Shown: one piece after another, positions 34,062 to 42,961 of the stretch
Layout of the letters: each line of letters begins with the position of its first letter
Position numbering within the stretch: the first letter of the stretch is position 1
From: Sulfobacillus benefaciens
Lineage (GTDB): Bacteria; Bacillota; Sulfobacillia; Sulfobacillales; Sulfobacillaceae
Assembly: GCA_003023725.1 (NCBI GenBank)
Contig: PXYT01000011.1
Coordinates: forward strand, 27,041-91,040
DNA: 64,000 bases
Direction: 5' to 3'
Position numbers and translations under genes: made by a program
The notes under the pieces: model-generated
What the model saw: the letters and a program-made list of their open reading frames with translations, nothing else
Databases searched by the model: none
What the model was told of the DNA's origin: nothing

Positions 34062-34595
34062 TTGGCTAAGTGGCTACACTTGTTTTGGGGATTCTTCAAA
34101 GTTGGCATCTTAGGTTACGGGGGAGGGCCCGGGTCCATCTCTTTGATTCAATCCATTTCGGTCAATGGCTACCATTGGATGGACAACACGAAATTTGCGG
34201 AACTGCTGGCAATTGGCAACGCCTTACCCGGCCCCATTGCTACAAAACTCGCGGCAGCCATAGGGTGGCAGGTGGGGGGAGTCATAGGAGTTGTAAGCGC
34301 TGTGTTGGGCGTTGTGCTTCCTTCCCTGGTGTTAATGCTGGGTTTGTATCAACTTCTTTTGGCGCACCAATCAAATCCGTATGTGATAGGTCTCATTCGC
34401 GGCGTAAAACCGATTGTGGTGGTGTTGCTGGTATTGTTGGTTATTGACTTTATTCCTGGCGCCTTTCCCGCGAATCGCTACGTCGTGCCGCTCATCATTT
34501 TTGTTATGGGCCTGGTCGCTATTAAAGGTTTCAGGATTTCTCCGCTTTGGGTGATTATTGGCTCAATGATTTCAGGCGCCCTCTTTCTCCGGTGA
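34062..34595 (+). CDS. Half-size chromate transporter (ChrA/CHR family)
   Basis: A 177-residue membrane protein with one CHR domain of about five to six helices. The family motifs are visible: FFKVGILGYGGGPGSISLI near residue 10, and LLAIGNALPGPIATKLAAAIGWQVGG near 48, which contains the GNxLPGP(I/V)A(T/S)K signature. The start is TTG after GAGGGGG. Half-size CHR proteins usually come in adjacent pairs that work as heterodimers; no partner frame is present on either side. Chromate efflux is the family's best known role, but the substrate here is unknown. Confidence 0.8.
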   Translation: MAKWLHLFWGFFKVGILGYGGGPGSISLIQSISVNGYHWMDNTKFAELLAIGNALPGPIATKLAAAIGWQVGGVIGVVSAVLGVVLPSLVLMLGLYQLLLAHQSNPYVIGLIRGVKPIVVVLLVLLVIDFIPGAFPANRYVVPLIIFVMGLVAIKGFRISPLWVIIGSMISGALFLR

Positions 34596-35190
34596 CGAGG
34601 CGCAAGCCGAACCCAATGCCGGGAGCGTTGCGGCTGCCGGTTTTCCGGACTGGTCCCCCGGGACGCCTGGTTGCCGCTGATTTCTTTGACAAAGCGCTGC
34701 CTTGTGTGACAAGTTCTCCCGCGTGGAAAATTATGATAGTCATCCCGCCTTCCCATATTGGATTATTATGCATTTCGACGAATGTTGAAACCAGAGGGAC
34801 ATTGGCAGGGAGTCTTTGCATGATCCGTGGAAGACGTCCGGAAAGGACATGCTCCATCTTGCGGTTCCCGCCATTTTGCATTTTGATGAGAAATGATTTA
34901 GGGTGTAATATGAGGAGTAAGAGTCGGGGGGCGGATCCCAACTGAAAGTGGTACGGCTGTGTGAATGAACAGTGGTATGTGTCGATGAAATTGTAGGGCG
35001 TAACATCTTCATTAGTGCATAAAATTATCAAACATTTGGTTGCCAGGCTAATATCGGATGATTCTGGCTGTCGGAATAATCGAGAGTATGATATACTACA
35101 CTCAACCCGAAAGCACCTTTCCTTCGAAATTCTCCTATCCACTTATCTCTGCCGGTCTCTGTTTTCGTTCCCATGAACGGAGGGATGACC
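34596..35190. other. Intergenic stretch without a supported gene
   Basis: Nearly 600 bases lie between the chromate transporter and yhbH. A 195-codon open frame on the minus strand (34555-35142) has no ribosome site and no recognisable motif, and it overlaps the transporter gene. The end near yhbH is A/T-rich and contains TATACTA at 35092-35098, which matches six of seven bases of a SigF/SigG -10 (CATACTA). Sporulation-sigma control of the following operon would be expected from its family, but this single element is weak evidence. Confidence 0.4.
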
Positions 35191-36231
35191 ATGGATCTCT
35201 ATGACCACAAAGGTGAACTGGACCGCCAGTGGTATTTGAGGAAATTAAGCCAAGCCATCAAGGCCAGATTGCCAGAGTTGATTACACAGGAAGCTGTGAT
35301 GGGAAGCGCACCGGATAAACGTATCCGGATAGCGGTCCGAAAGTTGGAAGAACCCGATTTTCGTTATCAACCTCAAGGCTACCAGGGTCAGGGTAGTGGC
35401 TCCGGTCCAGGGCAGGATGGCGAGGACGATGTTGTCTGGATAGAAATGACAACAGAAGAAATCATGGATTTGCTGCTCGAAGATCTGAAGCTGCCCAGAC
35501 TCGATGACAAGCCCCGGGGTGTATTGCACGGAGAAGAGGACCGTTACGACGATGTCGCCACCAATGGGCCGTGGGCCAATATCGACAAACGGCGGAGTTT
35601 GTACCAGGCGGCAAAAGAAGGCCGCGACTATTTAAAGGAAGACGATTTGCGCTACCGTACTTGGCGCACTTACCCTAAGCCGGTCACGGCGGCCGTGATT
35701 ACACTGGTTCGTGACGCCTCCGGGTCGATGGACGAATCAAAGCGCTACCTGTCAAAGTCGGCAGCCTGGTGGCTGGTGCAATGGATTCGCCGTCAGTACC
35801 GTTATGCCGAAATCCGTTATTTTCTGCACACAACTGTCCCGGTAGAAGTGGACGAAAAGGACTTTTTCAACCGGGAAATTACCGGCGGAACAGCTATTTT
35901 GTCGACCTATCAAACGATTTTGCAACTATGGGATCACGATTTTCCTCATGACGACTGGAATCGCTATTTATTGCACTTCTCCGACGGAGACATCTGGTCA
36001 GACTACGGTCGGGAACTGATAGAAATTATACGAACACTCTTGTCGACGTCATCCTTGCTTGGGTATTTTGAAGTCGAGGGTCATAAAGGAGTTTCGCCTC
36101 TTTGGTCTCTCTTTCGAAAAAGCGCGGAAGTGAATGGTCATTTCCACCCGGCCATGCGTATGGCAAAAATTGACAGCAAGGAGCATATTCTTCCGGCTAT
36201 TCGCACTGTGATCGACGGTCACGATATGTAA
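35191..36231 (+). CDS. yhbH: YhbH/YeaH-type DUF444 protein
   Basis: A 346-residue DUF444 protein. The N-terminal third is charged, with a Gly/Gln-rich linker (residues 65-85). The C-terminal part is a von Willebrand A-like domain with a MIDAS motif DASGSM near residue 175 and HFSDGDIW near 262. In Bacillus, YhbH is made under SigE and is needed for sporulation; its partner genes are prkA and spoVR, exactly as here. The start at 35191 follows GGAGGGATGACC. The next gene begins 37 bases after its stop. Confidence 0.9.
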   Translation: MDLYDHKGELDRQWYLRKLSQAIKARLPELITQEAVMGSAPDKRIRIAVRKLEEPDFRYQPQGYQGQGSGSGPGQDGEDDVVWIEMTTEEIMDLLLEDLKLPRLDDKPRGVLHGEEDRYDDVATNGPWANIDKRRSLYQAAKEGRDYLKEDDLRYRTWRTYPKPVTAAVITLVRDASGSMDESKRYLSKSAAWWLVQWIRRQYRYAEIRYFLHTTVPVEVDEKDFFNREITGGTAILSTYQTILQLWDHDFPHDDWNRYLLHFSDGDIWSDYGRELIEIIRTLLSTSSLLGYFEVEGHKGVSPLWSLFRKSAEVNGHFHPAMRMAKIDSKEHILPAIRTVIDGHDM

Positions 36232-36268
36232 GCTTGTCCGTTATGGCAAGGACCTGGAGGTGATATCA

Positions 36269-37618
36269 ATGGTCCACGGAACGTTAGACGACTGGGTTCA
36301 CGAAATGGATCAATTAGTGCATGCTCATGGACTAATTCCCCTGCCCACCGAGTTCCATCTGGTGTCGGACGAAGATATCTATACGTTATCTTCGTATTTT
36401 GTACCCGGTCGGTACCGTCACTGGACGCATGGAGAACGGTATTGGATGGCCAAGCAACGGGATGAGCAGGGAATGGGACGAATTTATGAGCTTGTCGTCA
36501 ATGGCGATCCGGCCCTAGCTTATCTTTTGGATAAGAATGCGGATGCTTACAACGTGTTGGTCATAGGCCACGTTCTTGGCCATACGGATTTTTTCGCCCG
36601 TAACCAGTATCTTAGTGCCGTTAGGCGCGCTAACGTCGGAATGTGGTTTAGGGAGCATGCCCAGTGGATAGAAGATTTGCACCGGCAACGCAGTTTTTCC
36701 CGGGTGGAAAAGCTGATTGATGCCGCTCATACCCTGGCTCAACTCGTGGATCCTTACTACCGGGCTCCCGAGTTCTTACAAGTGCCGTATAAACAACAAA
36801 ACCCGCGGCAAGAAAAGTCGTTTGACTGGGTTAGGGATTTGTACGAGTCGAAGCCGCTGGATTCGGAAGATGACGCAAGTTATGTGCCGTCTTTCAAGAT
36901 CTGGCCTTACACCCAGGATGTCTTGGCTTTGGTGGCCGATTTTGGGCACCTGGCCGAGGAAGAACGCATGGCCCTGAGAATGTTGCGGGAAGAAATGTTG
37001 TATTTTCTGCCTCAGGCTCGGACGAAATTCATGAATGAAGGATGGGCGACCTTCTGGCATGTTCGTCTCATCCGGGAATTTTCCCAGTGGGACGATCAGG
37101 ATCATATTGAAGCCATGCGCATGCATGCGTTGGTCACCCAGAGTCGAAACTTTTTTAATCCGTACTATTTCGGATGGACCTTATGGGAGTTGCTTTATGA
37201 GTTGCACGGTCTCGAAACCTGTTTTCAGATCGTGGCGGATCAAACGGACCTTCAATGGATTAACCAGTGGATCACCCCGAATCTGGTCAAGCTGGCCCAG
37301 AACAAGAATGTGTGGCCTTTGGAACGGCCTGTGGATCCCGACGATCCGAGTAAAGGGACAGAGTATTATCCTGTCGAGGATCTTATGCACGATGTCCAGC
37401 GGGTTTTTCAGCCGGACACACCGGAGATATTTGTGGAACAAATTGATGCCCAAAGCCATAGGCTGGATTTGATCTATCATGGCGACAGGCCCCTTCATAA
37501 GGACTATACGCAGGATGTTTTGAATGCGATTGCATATTTGTGGGGCGGAGATGTGATGCTGACCAGCGCACACAAAATCTGGTATGGGAACGAAGCCGAC
37601 TGGAGAAGGAGGGCTTAA
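36269..37618 (+). CDS. spoVR: SpoVR-family protein
   Basis: A 449-residue soluble SpoVR-family protein. Typical motifs include PTEFHLVSDEDIYTLSSY near the N terminus, YNVLVIGHVLGHTDFFARN near residue 93, KFMNEGWATFWHVRLIRE near 253, and NPYYFGWTLWELL near 293. SpoVR affects spore cortex formation in Bacillus; its biochemistry is unsettled. The ATG at 36269 is chosen over a GTG at 36260 because GGAGGTGAT is then well spaced. The prkA ATG lies one base after its TAA. Confidence 0.9.
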   Translation: MVHGTLDDWVHEMDQLVHAHGLIPLPTEFHLVSDEDIYTLSSYFVPGRYRHWTHGERYWMAKQRDEQGMGRIYELVVNGDPALAYLLDKNADAYNVLVIGHVLGHTDFFARNQYLSAVRRANVGMWFREHAQWIEDLHRQRSFSRVEKLIDAAHTLAQLVDPYYRAPEFLQVPYKQQNPRQEKSFDWVRDLYESKPLDSEDDASYVPSFKIWPYTQDVLALVADFGHLAEEERMALRMLREEMLYFLPQARTKFMNEGWATFWHVRLIREFSQWDDQDHIEAMRMHALVTQSRNFFNPYYFGWTLWELLYELHGLETCFQIVADQTDLQWINQWITPNLVKLAQNKNVWPLERPVDPDDPSKGTEYYPVEDLMHDVQRVFQPDTPEIFVEQIDAQSHRLDLIYHGDRPLHKDYTQDVLNAIAYLWGGDVMLTSAHKIWYGNEADWRRRA

Positions 37619-37619
37619 A

Positions 37620-39521
37620 ATGGCACGATTCGATACAGATTGGTTAAGCAAGCATCAACCTCCCCAAGGAGCGTGGAATTGGGAGGGAACGCTTGCGGAT
37701 TACCTCATAAAAGTCCAGCAAACGCCATCGATTGCCGACTTAGCCCATGCCCGTATCTACCGGATGATTATGTCGCATGGGATTGAACGGCTTGAGACGC
37801 AGGATGTTCCACGTTATAACTTCTTTAGTAAGGATATTTTTGGTATCGATGAGACGATTAATGAAATTGTGGAGTATTTCGCGGCTGCGGCTCGGGGGAT
37901 GGACATCAGGCGCCGGATTCTTCTGATGATGGGAAGCCCCGGAACCGGAAAATCGACAATCACCTCGATTTTGAAAAAGGGATTGGAGGAATACTCACGA
38001 ACTGATGAAGGGGCTCTGTACGCCATAGGCTTCTGTCCTCAGCAGGAAGAACCGCTTCACTTGCTGCCGGAAGCGGCTCGACGTGAATTTATGCAGGAAA
38101 CGGGGGCCACTATTGAAGGAGATTTGTGTCCCTATTGCCAGTGGGTGGTTGATCACGAATACCAGGGGCGCTTGCAAGAAGTGCCGGTGAAACGGGTCCT
38201 GGTTTCGGAATCCCGCCGGATTGGAATCGGCACCTTCGCTCCGTCGGACAGCAAAGTACAGGACATCAGCGAACTGGTGGGGTCGATGGATTTGTCGACG
38301 ATTTCCCGCTACGGTTCGGAATCGGATCCCAGAGCATACCGGTTTGATGGTGCGTTTAACGCGGCTAACCGGGGCATTATGGAATTCATTGAGATGTTAA
38401 AGGCGCAGCCGGACTTTTTACACGGGCTGTTAACCTTGGCTCAGGAAAGAAAAATCAAGGTGGGCCGTTTCGGACTGTTTGACGCCGATGAAGCCATCAT
38501 CGCGCATACCAATGAAAATGAATTTGAACGTTTCGTCAGCAACAAAGCTTACGAGGCCCTGCACAACCGTGTGCTATTGATTAAAGTCCCCTATAACCTG
38601 ACCGTAACGCAAGAAATACGGACCTATGAAAAGATGATGAATCTTGGCGGCCAGACATTAGGGAAACACATTGCCCCTAATACACTGAAGGTGGCGGCTA
38701 TGTTTGGTGTGGGCACAAGACTGGTGCGTGACGCCAAGTTCTCGATCAAGGAGAAGCTGACGTTATACGACGGCAAAGAACTGCCGGATGTTCAACAACG
38801 GGAAATCAACCGCGTCAGGGAACTTGCCCGCAAACAGGGGGAGGGTTTTCAGGGAATCTCCCCGCGTCATATTCTCGATGCTCTGTCTTATGCCATGGCC
38901 AGCGACAAAGAACCTTGCGTAACGCCGACAGCCATGCTTCGCGCCATTCGGGAGAGTTTTGAACAGCATATCACCCAGGTCAAGAACCAGGACCTGCTGG
39001 AAGCCTTGAAAGCTACTCATGAACTGTACGATGAGGCAGCGAAGAATGAAATCCAAAGAGCCTTTGTGGATTCGTTCCAGGATGCCGCGCAGTTACTGTA
39101 CGACAATTATCTGGAACATGCTGAAGCCCGGATTATGCACGCGACGGTGAAAGACCCGGTCACCGGCGAGGAAGTCGAACCCAACGAAAAGATTTTGCAG
39201 GATCTGGAAAAAGCCTTGGGGATTAGCGACGCGGCCGCCACGGCATTTCGTCAAGAGATGGTTAACAAGTCCGGAGCCATGGCCAGACGCGGACAGACCC
39301 TTGGCTGGGATGCCCATCCCAAAATGAAGGAAGCCATTGAGAAGAAGTTGTTTGCGGACGTGGCGAATTTGGTCAAGGTTACCACATCCACCAAAGTCTT
39401 GAATGATCAGCAGAAGAACCGAGTGATGGAAGTGAAGCGGCGGCTTATCGATGATATGGGTTATTGCGAGCATTGCAGCCAGGAACTTCTGGACTATGTT
39501 GGATACTTGTTAACCAAATAA
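37620..39521 (+). CDS. prkA: PrkA serine protein kinase / AAA protein
   Basis: A 633-residue PrkA protein. An AAA domain in the N-terminal half has Walker A GSPGTGKST near residue 104, then a treble of Cys in LCPYCQWVV near 171 typical of the family, and ends with FGVGTRLV. The C-terminal third is the PrkA kinase-like domain. In Bacillus PrkA is a SigE-controlled protein that supports sporulation, described both as a kinase and as an AAA protease. The start at 37620 follows GGAGGG. It closes the operon. A very strong terminator lies 94 bases downstream. Confidence 0.92.
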   Translation: MARFDTDWLSKHQPPQGAWNWEGTLADYLIKVQQTPSIADLAHARIYRMIMSHGIERLETQDVPRYNFFSKDIFGIDETINEIVEYFAAAARGMDIRRRILLMMGSPGTGKSTITSILKKGLEEYSRTDEGALYAIGFCPQQEEPLHLLPEAARREFMQETGATIEGDLCPYCQWVVDHEYQGRLQEVPVKRVLVSESRRIGIGTFAPSDSKVQDISELVGSMDLSTISRYGSESDPRAYRFDGAFNAANRGIMEFIEMLKAQPDFLHGLLTLAQERKIKVGRFGLFDADEAIIAHTNENEFERFVSNKAYEALHNRVLLIKVPYNLTVTQEIRTYEKMMNLGGQTLGKHIAPNTLKVAAMFGVGTRLVRDAKFSIKEKLTLYDGKELPDVQQREINRVRELARKQGEGFQGISPRHILDALSYAMASDKEPCVTPTAMLRAIRESFEQHITQVKNQDLLEALKATHELYDEAAKNEIQRAFVDSFQDAAQLLYDNYLEHAEARIMHATVKDPVTGEEVEPNEKILQDLEKALGISDAAATAFRQEMVNKSGAMARRGQTLGWDAHPKMKEAIEKKLFADVANLVKVTTSTKVLNDQQKNRVMEVKRRLIDDMGYCEHCSQELLDYVGYLLTK

Positions 39522-39614
39522 CGCACAAGATGCAAATAACTCGTTTCCCTGGCTCCGGTGGGTCATCAGAGCAATGGCCCTCATTCTTCACTTGCATTCT
39601 GTATGGGTTACATC

Positions 39615-39671
39615 AAACCAAAGGATAGCCGGCAAACGCATGTCTTGGGCAGCTATCCTTTGGTTTTTTTT
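39615..39671 (+). terminator. Strong intrinsic terminator after prkA
   Basis: A perfect 15-base-pair stem (39615-39629 with 39652-39666) has a 22-base loop, and the T-run continues to 39671. This is the strongest terminator in the window. It ends the sporulation operon. Confidence 0.85.
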
Positions 39672-39888
39672 CCCTGTCCGCCAAGATTGATTCTGAAACC
39701 CATCCCGAGTCATGGTAAGATGAGACGTAGCATACGGTACTACTGGGCTGAAACTGGTGTACGGCTTCAAGCGCAGGAGTTCTCACAGACTTGTGATGCA
39801 ATAATACTCTAATGGAATCCGCATGCATTATATTATGATTTGTTGTCCACGTGCGACAATAGAGCTATCAGGGGAGAATGACGAGTCT

Positions 39889-41142
39889 ATGCCGTCAAGG
39901 CCGCTTAATTTTATATTTTTAACTCAATATTATCCGCCCGAGCCCGGAGCCGCATCCTTGCGCCTGGAAGCGATGGCTCAAGAACTGACCCGAAGAGGAC
40001 ACCATGTGACGGTGGTCACAGCCATGCCGCATCATTTAGGGGCCCGTAGCAAAGAAAAGTCAAAATTACCATTACAATGGATGGTTACAGAGGAAATCCG
40101 GGGCATAACCGTCATTCGCACCTGGATTTGGAGAGTGGCTCCGCACCGAAGATTCTGGTGGCGCCTTTTGAATTATTTTTCTTTCGTGCTCACAAGTGCG
40201 ATCGCACTCAAACAACTCCAAAGGCCCGATTATCTCCTCATTGAATCGCCGCCCTTGTTTTTGGGAATAACCGGAAAATGGTACTCCAGGAAATACCATG
40301 TGCCCTATATCCTGTCAGTGTCGGATTTATGGCCGGAATCTGCGGTTGCGCTGGGCCTCGTCAAAAATCGCCTGCTCATTGCCTTGACCAAGCGTCTGGA
40401 ACTTTCTCTATATGCTGGGGCTTGTTATGTGTCCACCGTGACCCAGGGAATTCGTCAAGCGGTCATTGAGAGCGGCATCACTTTGCCGCAGCGTGTCCTC
40501 TTCTTTCCGAATGGCGTGGATTTGGATCAGTTTCCACAAGTGAGTCCTCAGGAGACTCTACGCCGCAAATACGGAGGAAGCGAGAAAAAAATTTTTCTCT
40601 ACCCCGGCACCATGGGATATGCTCAAGGGCTGGAGGTCATCATTCAGGCGGCCAGGGAACTCGCCGACTCCCCGGATGTTGTCTTCCTTTTGGTCGGGGA
40701 CGGTCCGGTAAAACAGTCGCTTATGGACCGGGTCCGCGACGAGGGAACGACTAATGTGTTTTTTGAGGATCTGCAACCGGTCGAAAAGATTCCCGAATAC
40801 TTTGCAATTTCCTGCGCTGTTGTGGTTCCCCTGCGCAAACACCCGCTGTTTCGCGGAGCCCGTCCTTCCAAAGTATTTCCGGCATGGTCAGCTAAAGTGC
40901 CCATCATCTATGTGGGAGAAGGGGAAATGGCCGATTTGGTGATCCGTTCCGGAGGCGGACTCGTGGTTCCTCCCGAGGACGGGAGGGCGCTAGCCCATGC
41001 TGTCATGCGCTTGGCGCGCATGGATCAGGGGGAATGGCGGCAAATGGGCCAGCGAGGATGGGCATTTACCCGTGATTATTACACCTGGCAACATATCGCG
41101 GATGAGTGGCTCAAGGGAATCGACCCAGACGTGGGCCTATGA
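39889..41142 (+). CDS. Family 4 glycosyltransferase (WbuB-like)
   Basis: A 417-residue GT-B enzyme. It starts with NFIFLTQYYPPEPGAASLR, the WbuB-type opening, followed by ELTRRGHHVTVVTAMPHH. The donor domain has NGVDLDQF, FLYPGTMGYAQGLEVII and LVGDGPVKQ. The usual E-x7-E region is RPSKVFPAWSAKVPIIYVGEGE, with a Lys-Val-Phe form found in WbuB relatives. It should add an N-acetylated sugar early in glycan assembly. The start at 39889 follows GGGGAGA. The next gene overlaps its stop (ATGA). Confidence 0.85.
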   Translation: MPSRPLNFIFLTQYYPPEPGAASLRLEAMAQELTRRGHHVTVVTAMPHHLGARSKEKSKLPLQWMVTEEIRGITVIRTWIWRVAPHRRFWWRLLNYFSFVLTSAIALKQLQRPDYLLIESPPLFLGITGKWYSRKYHVPYILSVSDLWPESAVALGLVKNRLLIALTKRLELSLYAGACYVSTVTQGIRQAVIESGITLPQRVLFFPNGVDLDQFPQVSPQETLRRKYGGSEKKIFLYPGTMGYAQGLEVIIQAARELADSPDVVFLLVGDGPVKQSLMDRVRDEGTTNVFFEDLQPVEKIPEYFAISCAVVVPLRKHPLFRGARPSKVFPAWSAKVPIIYVGEGEMADLVIRSGGGLVVPPEDGRALAHAVMRLARMDQGEWRQMGQRGWAFTRDYYTWQHIADEWLKGIDPDVGL

Positions 41143-42245
41143 GATATCCCCGTTTTCTGCTTGTGGGTTTTTATCCTTTGGACCGTTTAGACCGGGCGCC
41201 CAAAGTGCGTATCATGCGTATGGCCGAATCTCTGAGCCGTATCACGTCGCTTCGGGTCATTGTCGGATCCCGCAGGGAACGGGCCCGTCGGATTCACCAG
41301 GCCTGGGCCCGCAATGTGCTGGCAGACATCGATGCCGTCTATGTTGAAAGTGCCAGTTCTTTTGCCACACCGGTCGACATTTTGTTTCTCTGGCAGGTGA
41401 AAAGACGGCAGATTCCTTTGGCCATCTATGTTCGCGACTATTACCAGCATTTTCCGGAATTGTATCCTCCGAAAAATTTCCGGGAACATGTCATGACCTG
41501 GCTTTACGTGCTCACCCTGTATTTTTACCGCAGACTTGCTACTATCATTTATGTTCCGTCCAGAGAACTGGGCCGGTTGGTAGGCGGATCCGATGTCCGG
41601 GTTCTGCCGCCGGGGGGACAAAGAGAGATCGTCACACCCGCCGTGAAGGCAGGGAGCGGGCCGGAGCAATGGGTATTGTATGTAGGGGCCCAGGGCCCCT
41701 ACGATGGTGTGAATCTGTTGATTGAGGCCGTCCACCGCTTGCATCACCGGATGCCCCAACTGCGTCTGGCCCTGGTAATGAGACGAAAGGAATGGCCTCA
41801 AATAAGCCCGGTTCCCTATGTGAACATGGTGGAAGCCCAGGGGAACGAACTCGACCTCTGGTACCGTCGAGCTTCTCTTGCCGTTATTCCCCGTCTAAAC
41901 ACGGCATACACCAAAATGGCCTGGCCGGTGAAGCTGATGGATTACTTGTCGCATGGACTGGGCGTGGTTGTGACCGACAACTCCGAAGCTGCACGCTTTG
42001 TTGAGCGCTATCAGGTTGGACAACGGTGCCAACCTGATAGCGAGTCTCTGGCCGAAACCCTGGAAAACTGCCTTCAGTCGCCATGGCTTCTTGACCAGTA
42101 CCGGAAAAATGCCTTGCGCGTCATAGCTCAAGAACACAGCTGGGATCACCGGGCCGCTACAGTGGTCTCAGATCTGTTGCCTCGGATGCAGCAGTCAAAT
42201 GGCACCTCAAGGACTAAAGGCAGCTCCCGAACTGGTGGGTGTTGA
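41139..42245 (+). CDS. GT-B glycosyltransferase
   Basis: A 368-residue protein with a GT-B glycosyltransferase pattern. The N-terminal domain is RFLLVGFYPLDRLDRAPKVR and RMAESLSRITSLRVIVG. The donor domain has WVLYVGAQGPYDGVNLLIEAV, then VEAQGNELDLWYRRASLAVIPR, and KLMDYLSHGLGVVVTDNSE. The E-x7-E motif is replaced by a KLMDYLSHG form, common in GT4-like glycan-forming enzymes. It is coupled to the previous gene by an ATGA overlap. Its last 39 bases overlap the convergent lipoprotein gene. Confidence 0.8.
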   Translation: MRYPRFLLVGFYPLDRLDRAPKVRIMRMAESLSRITSLRVIVGSRRERARRIHQAWARNVLADIDAVYVESASSFATPVDILFLWQVKRRQIPLAIYVRDYYQHFPELYPPKNFREHVMTWLYVLTLYFYRRLATIIYVPSRELGRLVGGSDVRVLPPGGQREIVTPAVKAGSGPEQWVLYVGAQGPYDGVNLLIEAVHRLHHRMPQLRLALVMRRKEWPQISPVPYVNMVEAQGNELDLWYRRASLAVIPRLNTAYTKMAWPVKLMDYLSHGLGVVVTDNSEAARFVERYQVGQRCQPDSESLAETLENCLQSPWLLDQYRKNALRVIAQEHSWDHRAATVVSDLLPRMQQSNGTSRTKGSSRTGGC

Positions 42246-42878
42246 AGTACCGTTGAACACGAGTTGGTATTGGGACGCGCTGGGAACCTGGACGGTGATG
42301 TCACCGGTTAAGGGTCTGCCCGGCAAAATTTGGGTCACGTCGCCGTCGGGATCCTTTGGTGTGGGCGGATACCCGAACAGCGAATTGCTTTTGGTGAGTC
42401 CCGTTAGGGAAAAGTCGTTCCAGCTGTACAGTCTGTGATTCGCTTGCACGCTCACATCGTCCAACGCCAGGCCAATCATACCGGATGTCGGGTTTTCCAC
42501 TTTCAAGGTCAGAAGATAGATATTCAGGCGTTGACCATTCACCATGCGGGTGCCCTCTGGCTGCGCATGTTGCACAAAGATGCGCAACTCCCGGTAAGAT
42601 CCGGCCCCCGGGGGCGGTGGAGGAGTCTGGGACGGTGAGGGAGATGTCTTTGATTGAGAGGTAGTAGGAGACGAGGAACTCGGAGTGACACTGGGTGAGG
42701 AACTGGGTTGGGTACTCGGTGAAGGAGAGGGAGCGGTCGACGGCGACACGGACGAGGACGAGCGCAAGACATGCGGCTTATGATGGGCGGGAGATGCGCT
42801 ATGAAAGCCGCACCCCGCCAATACCGCCACTAAGGGCAAAGCCATCAGCCGATAAGTCTTATGCGAAACTGGGTTCAT
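42207..42878 (-). CDS. Ser/Pro-rich surface lipoprotein
   Basis: A 223-residue lipoprotein. The signal peptide ends at the lipobox LAGC with Cys near residue 23. Residues 35-95 are almost entirely Ser, Pro and Thr, a cell-wall-spanning or glycosylated linker. Residues 95-220 form a beta-rich domain of DUF4352/telokin-like character (YLLTLKVENPTSGMIGLALDDVSV). The start at 42878 follows AAGGTGT; an upstream in-frame ATG at 42965 would lie inside the next gene. Function unknown. The 3' end overlaps the convergent glycosyltransferase gene by 39 bases. Confidence 0.75.
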   Translation of the reverse strand: MNPVSHKTYRLMALPLVAVLAGCGFHSASPAHHKPHVLRSSSSVSPSTAPSPSPSTQPSSSPSVTPSSSSPTTSQSKTSPSPSQTPPPPPGAGSYRELRIFVQHAQPEGTRMVNGQRLNIYLLTLKVENPTSGMIGLALDDVSVQANHRLYSWNDFSLTGLTKSNSLFGYPPTPKDPDGDVTQILPGRPLTGDITVQVPSASQYQLVFNGTSTPTSSGAAFSP

Positions 42879-42961
42879 ATTATGACACCTTTCTCTTATG
42901 ATGCTGTCTGAATTTCTTGGAAAAATATGCTCATGGGTTCGATCATACCATGAATGTCGAA

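Noticed and set aside
34555-35142. 195-codon open frame on the minus strand
   Set aside because: No ribosome site and no recognisable domain; it overlaps the end of the chromate transporter gene. A short conserved-looking piece was considered but cannot be supported.
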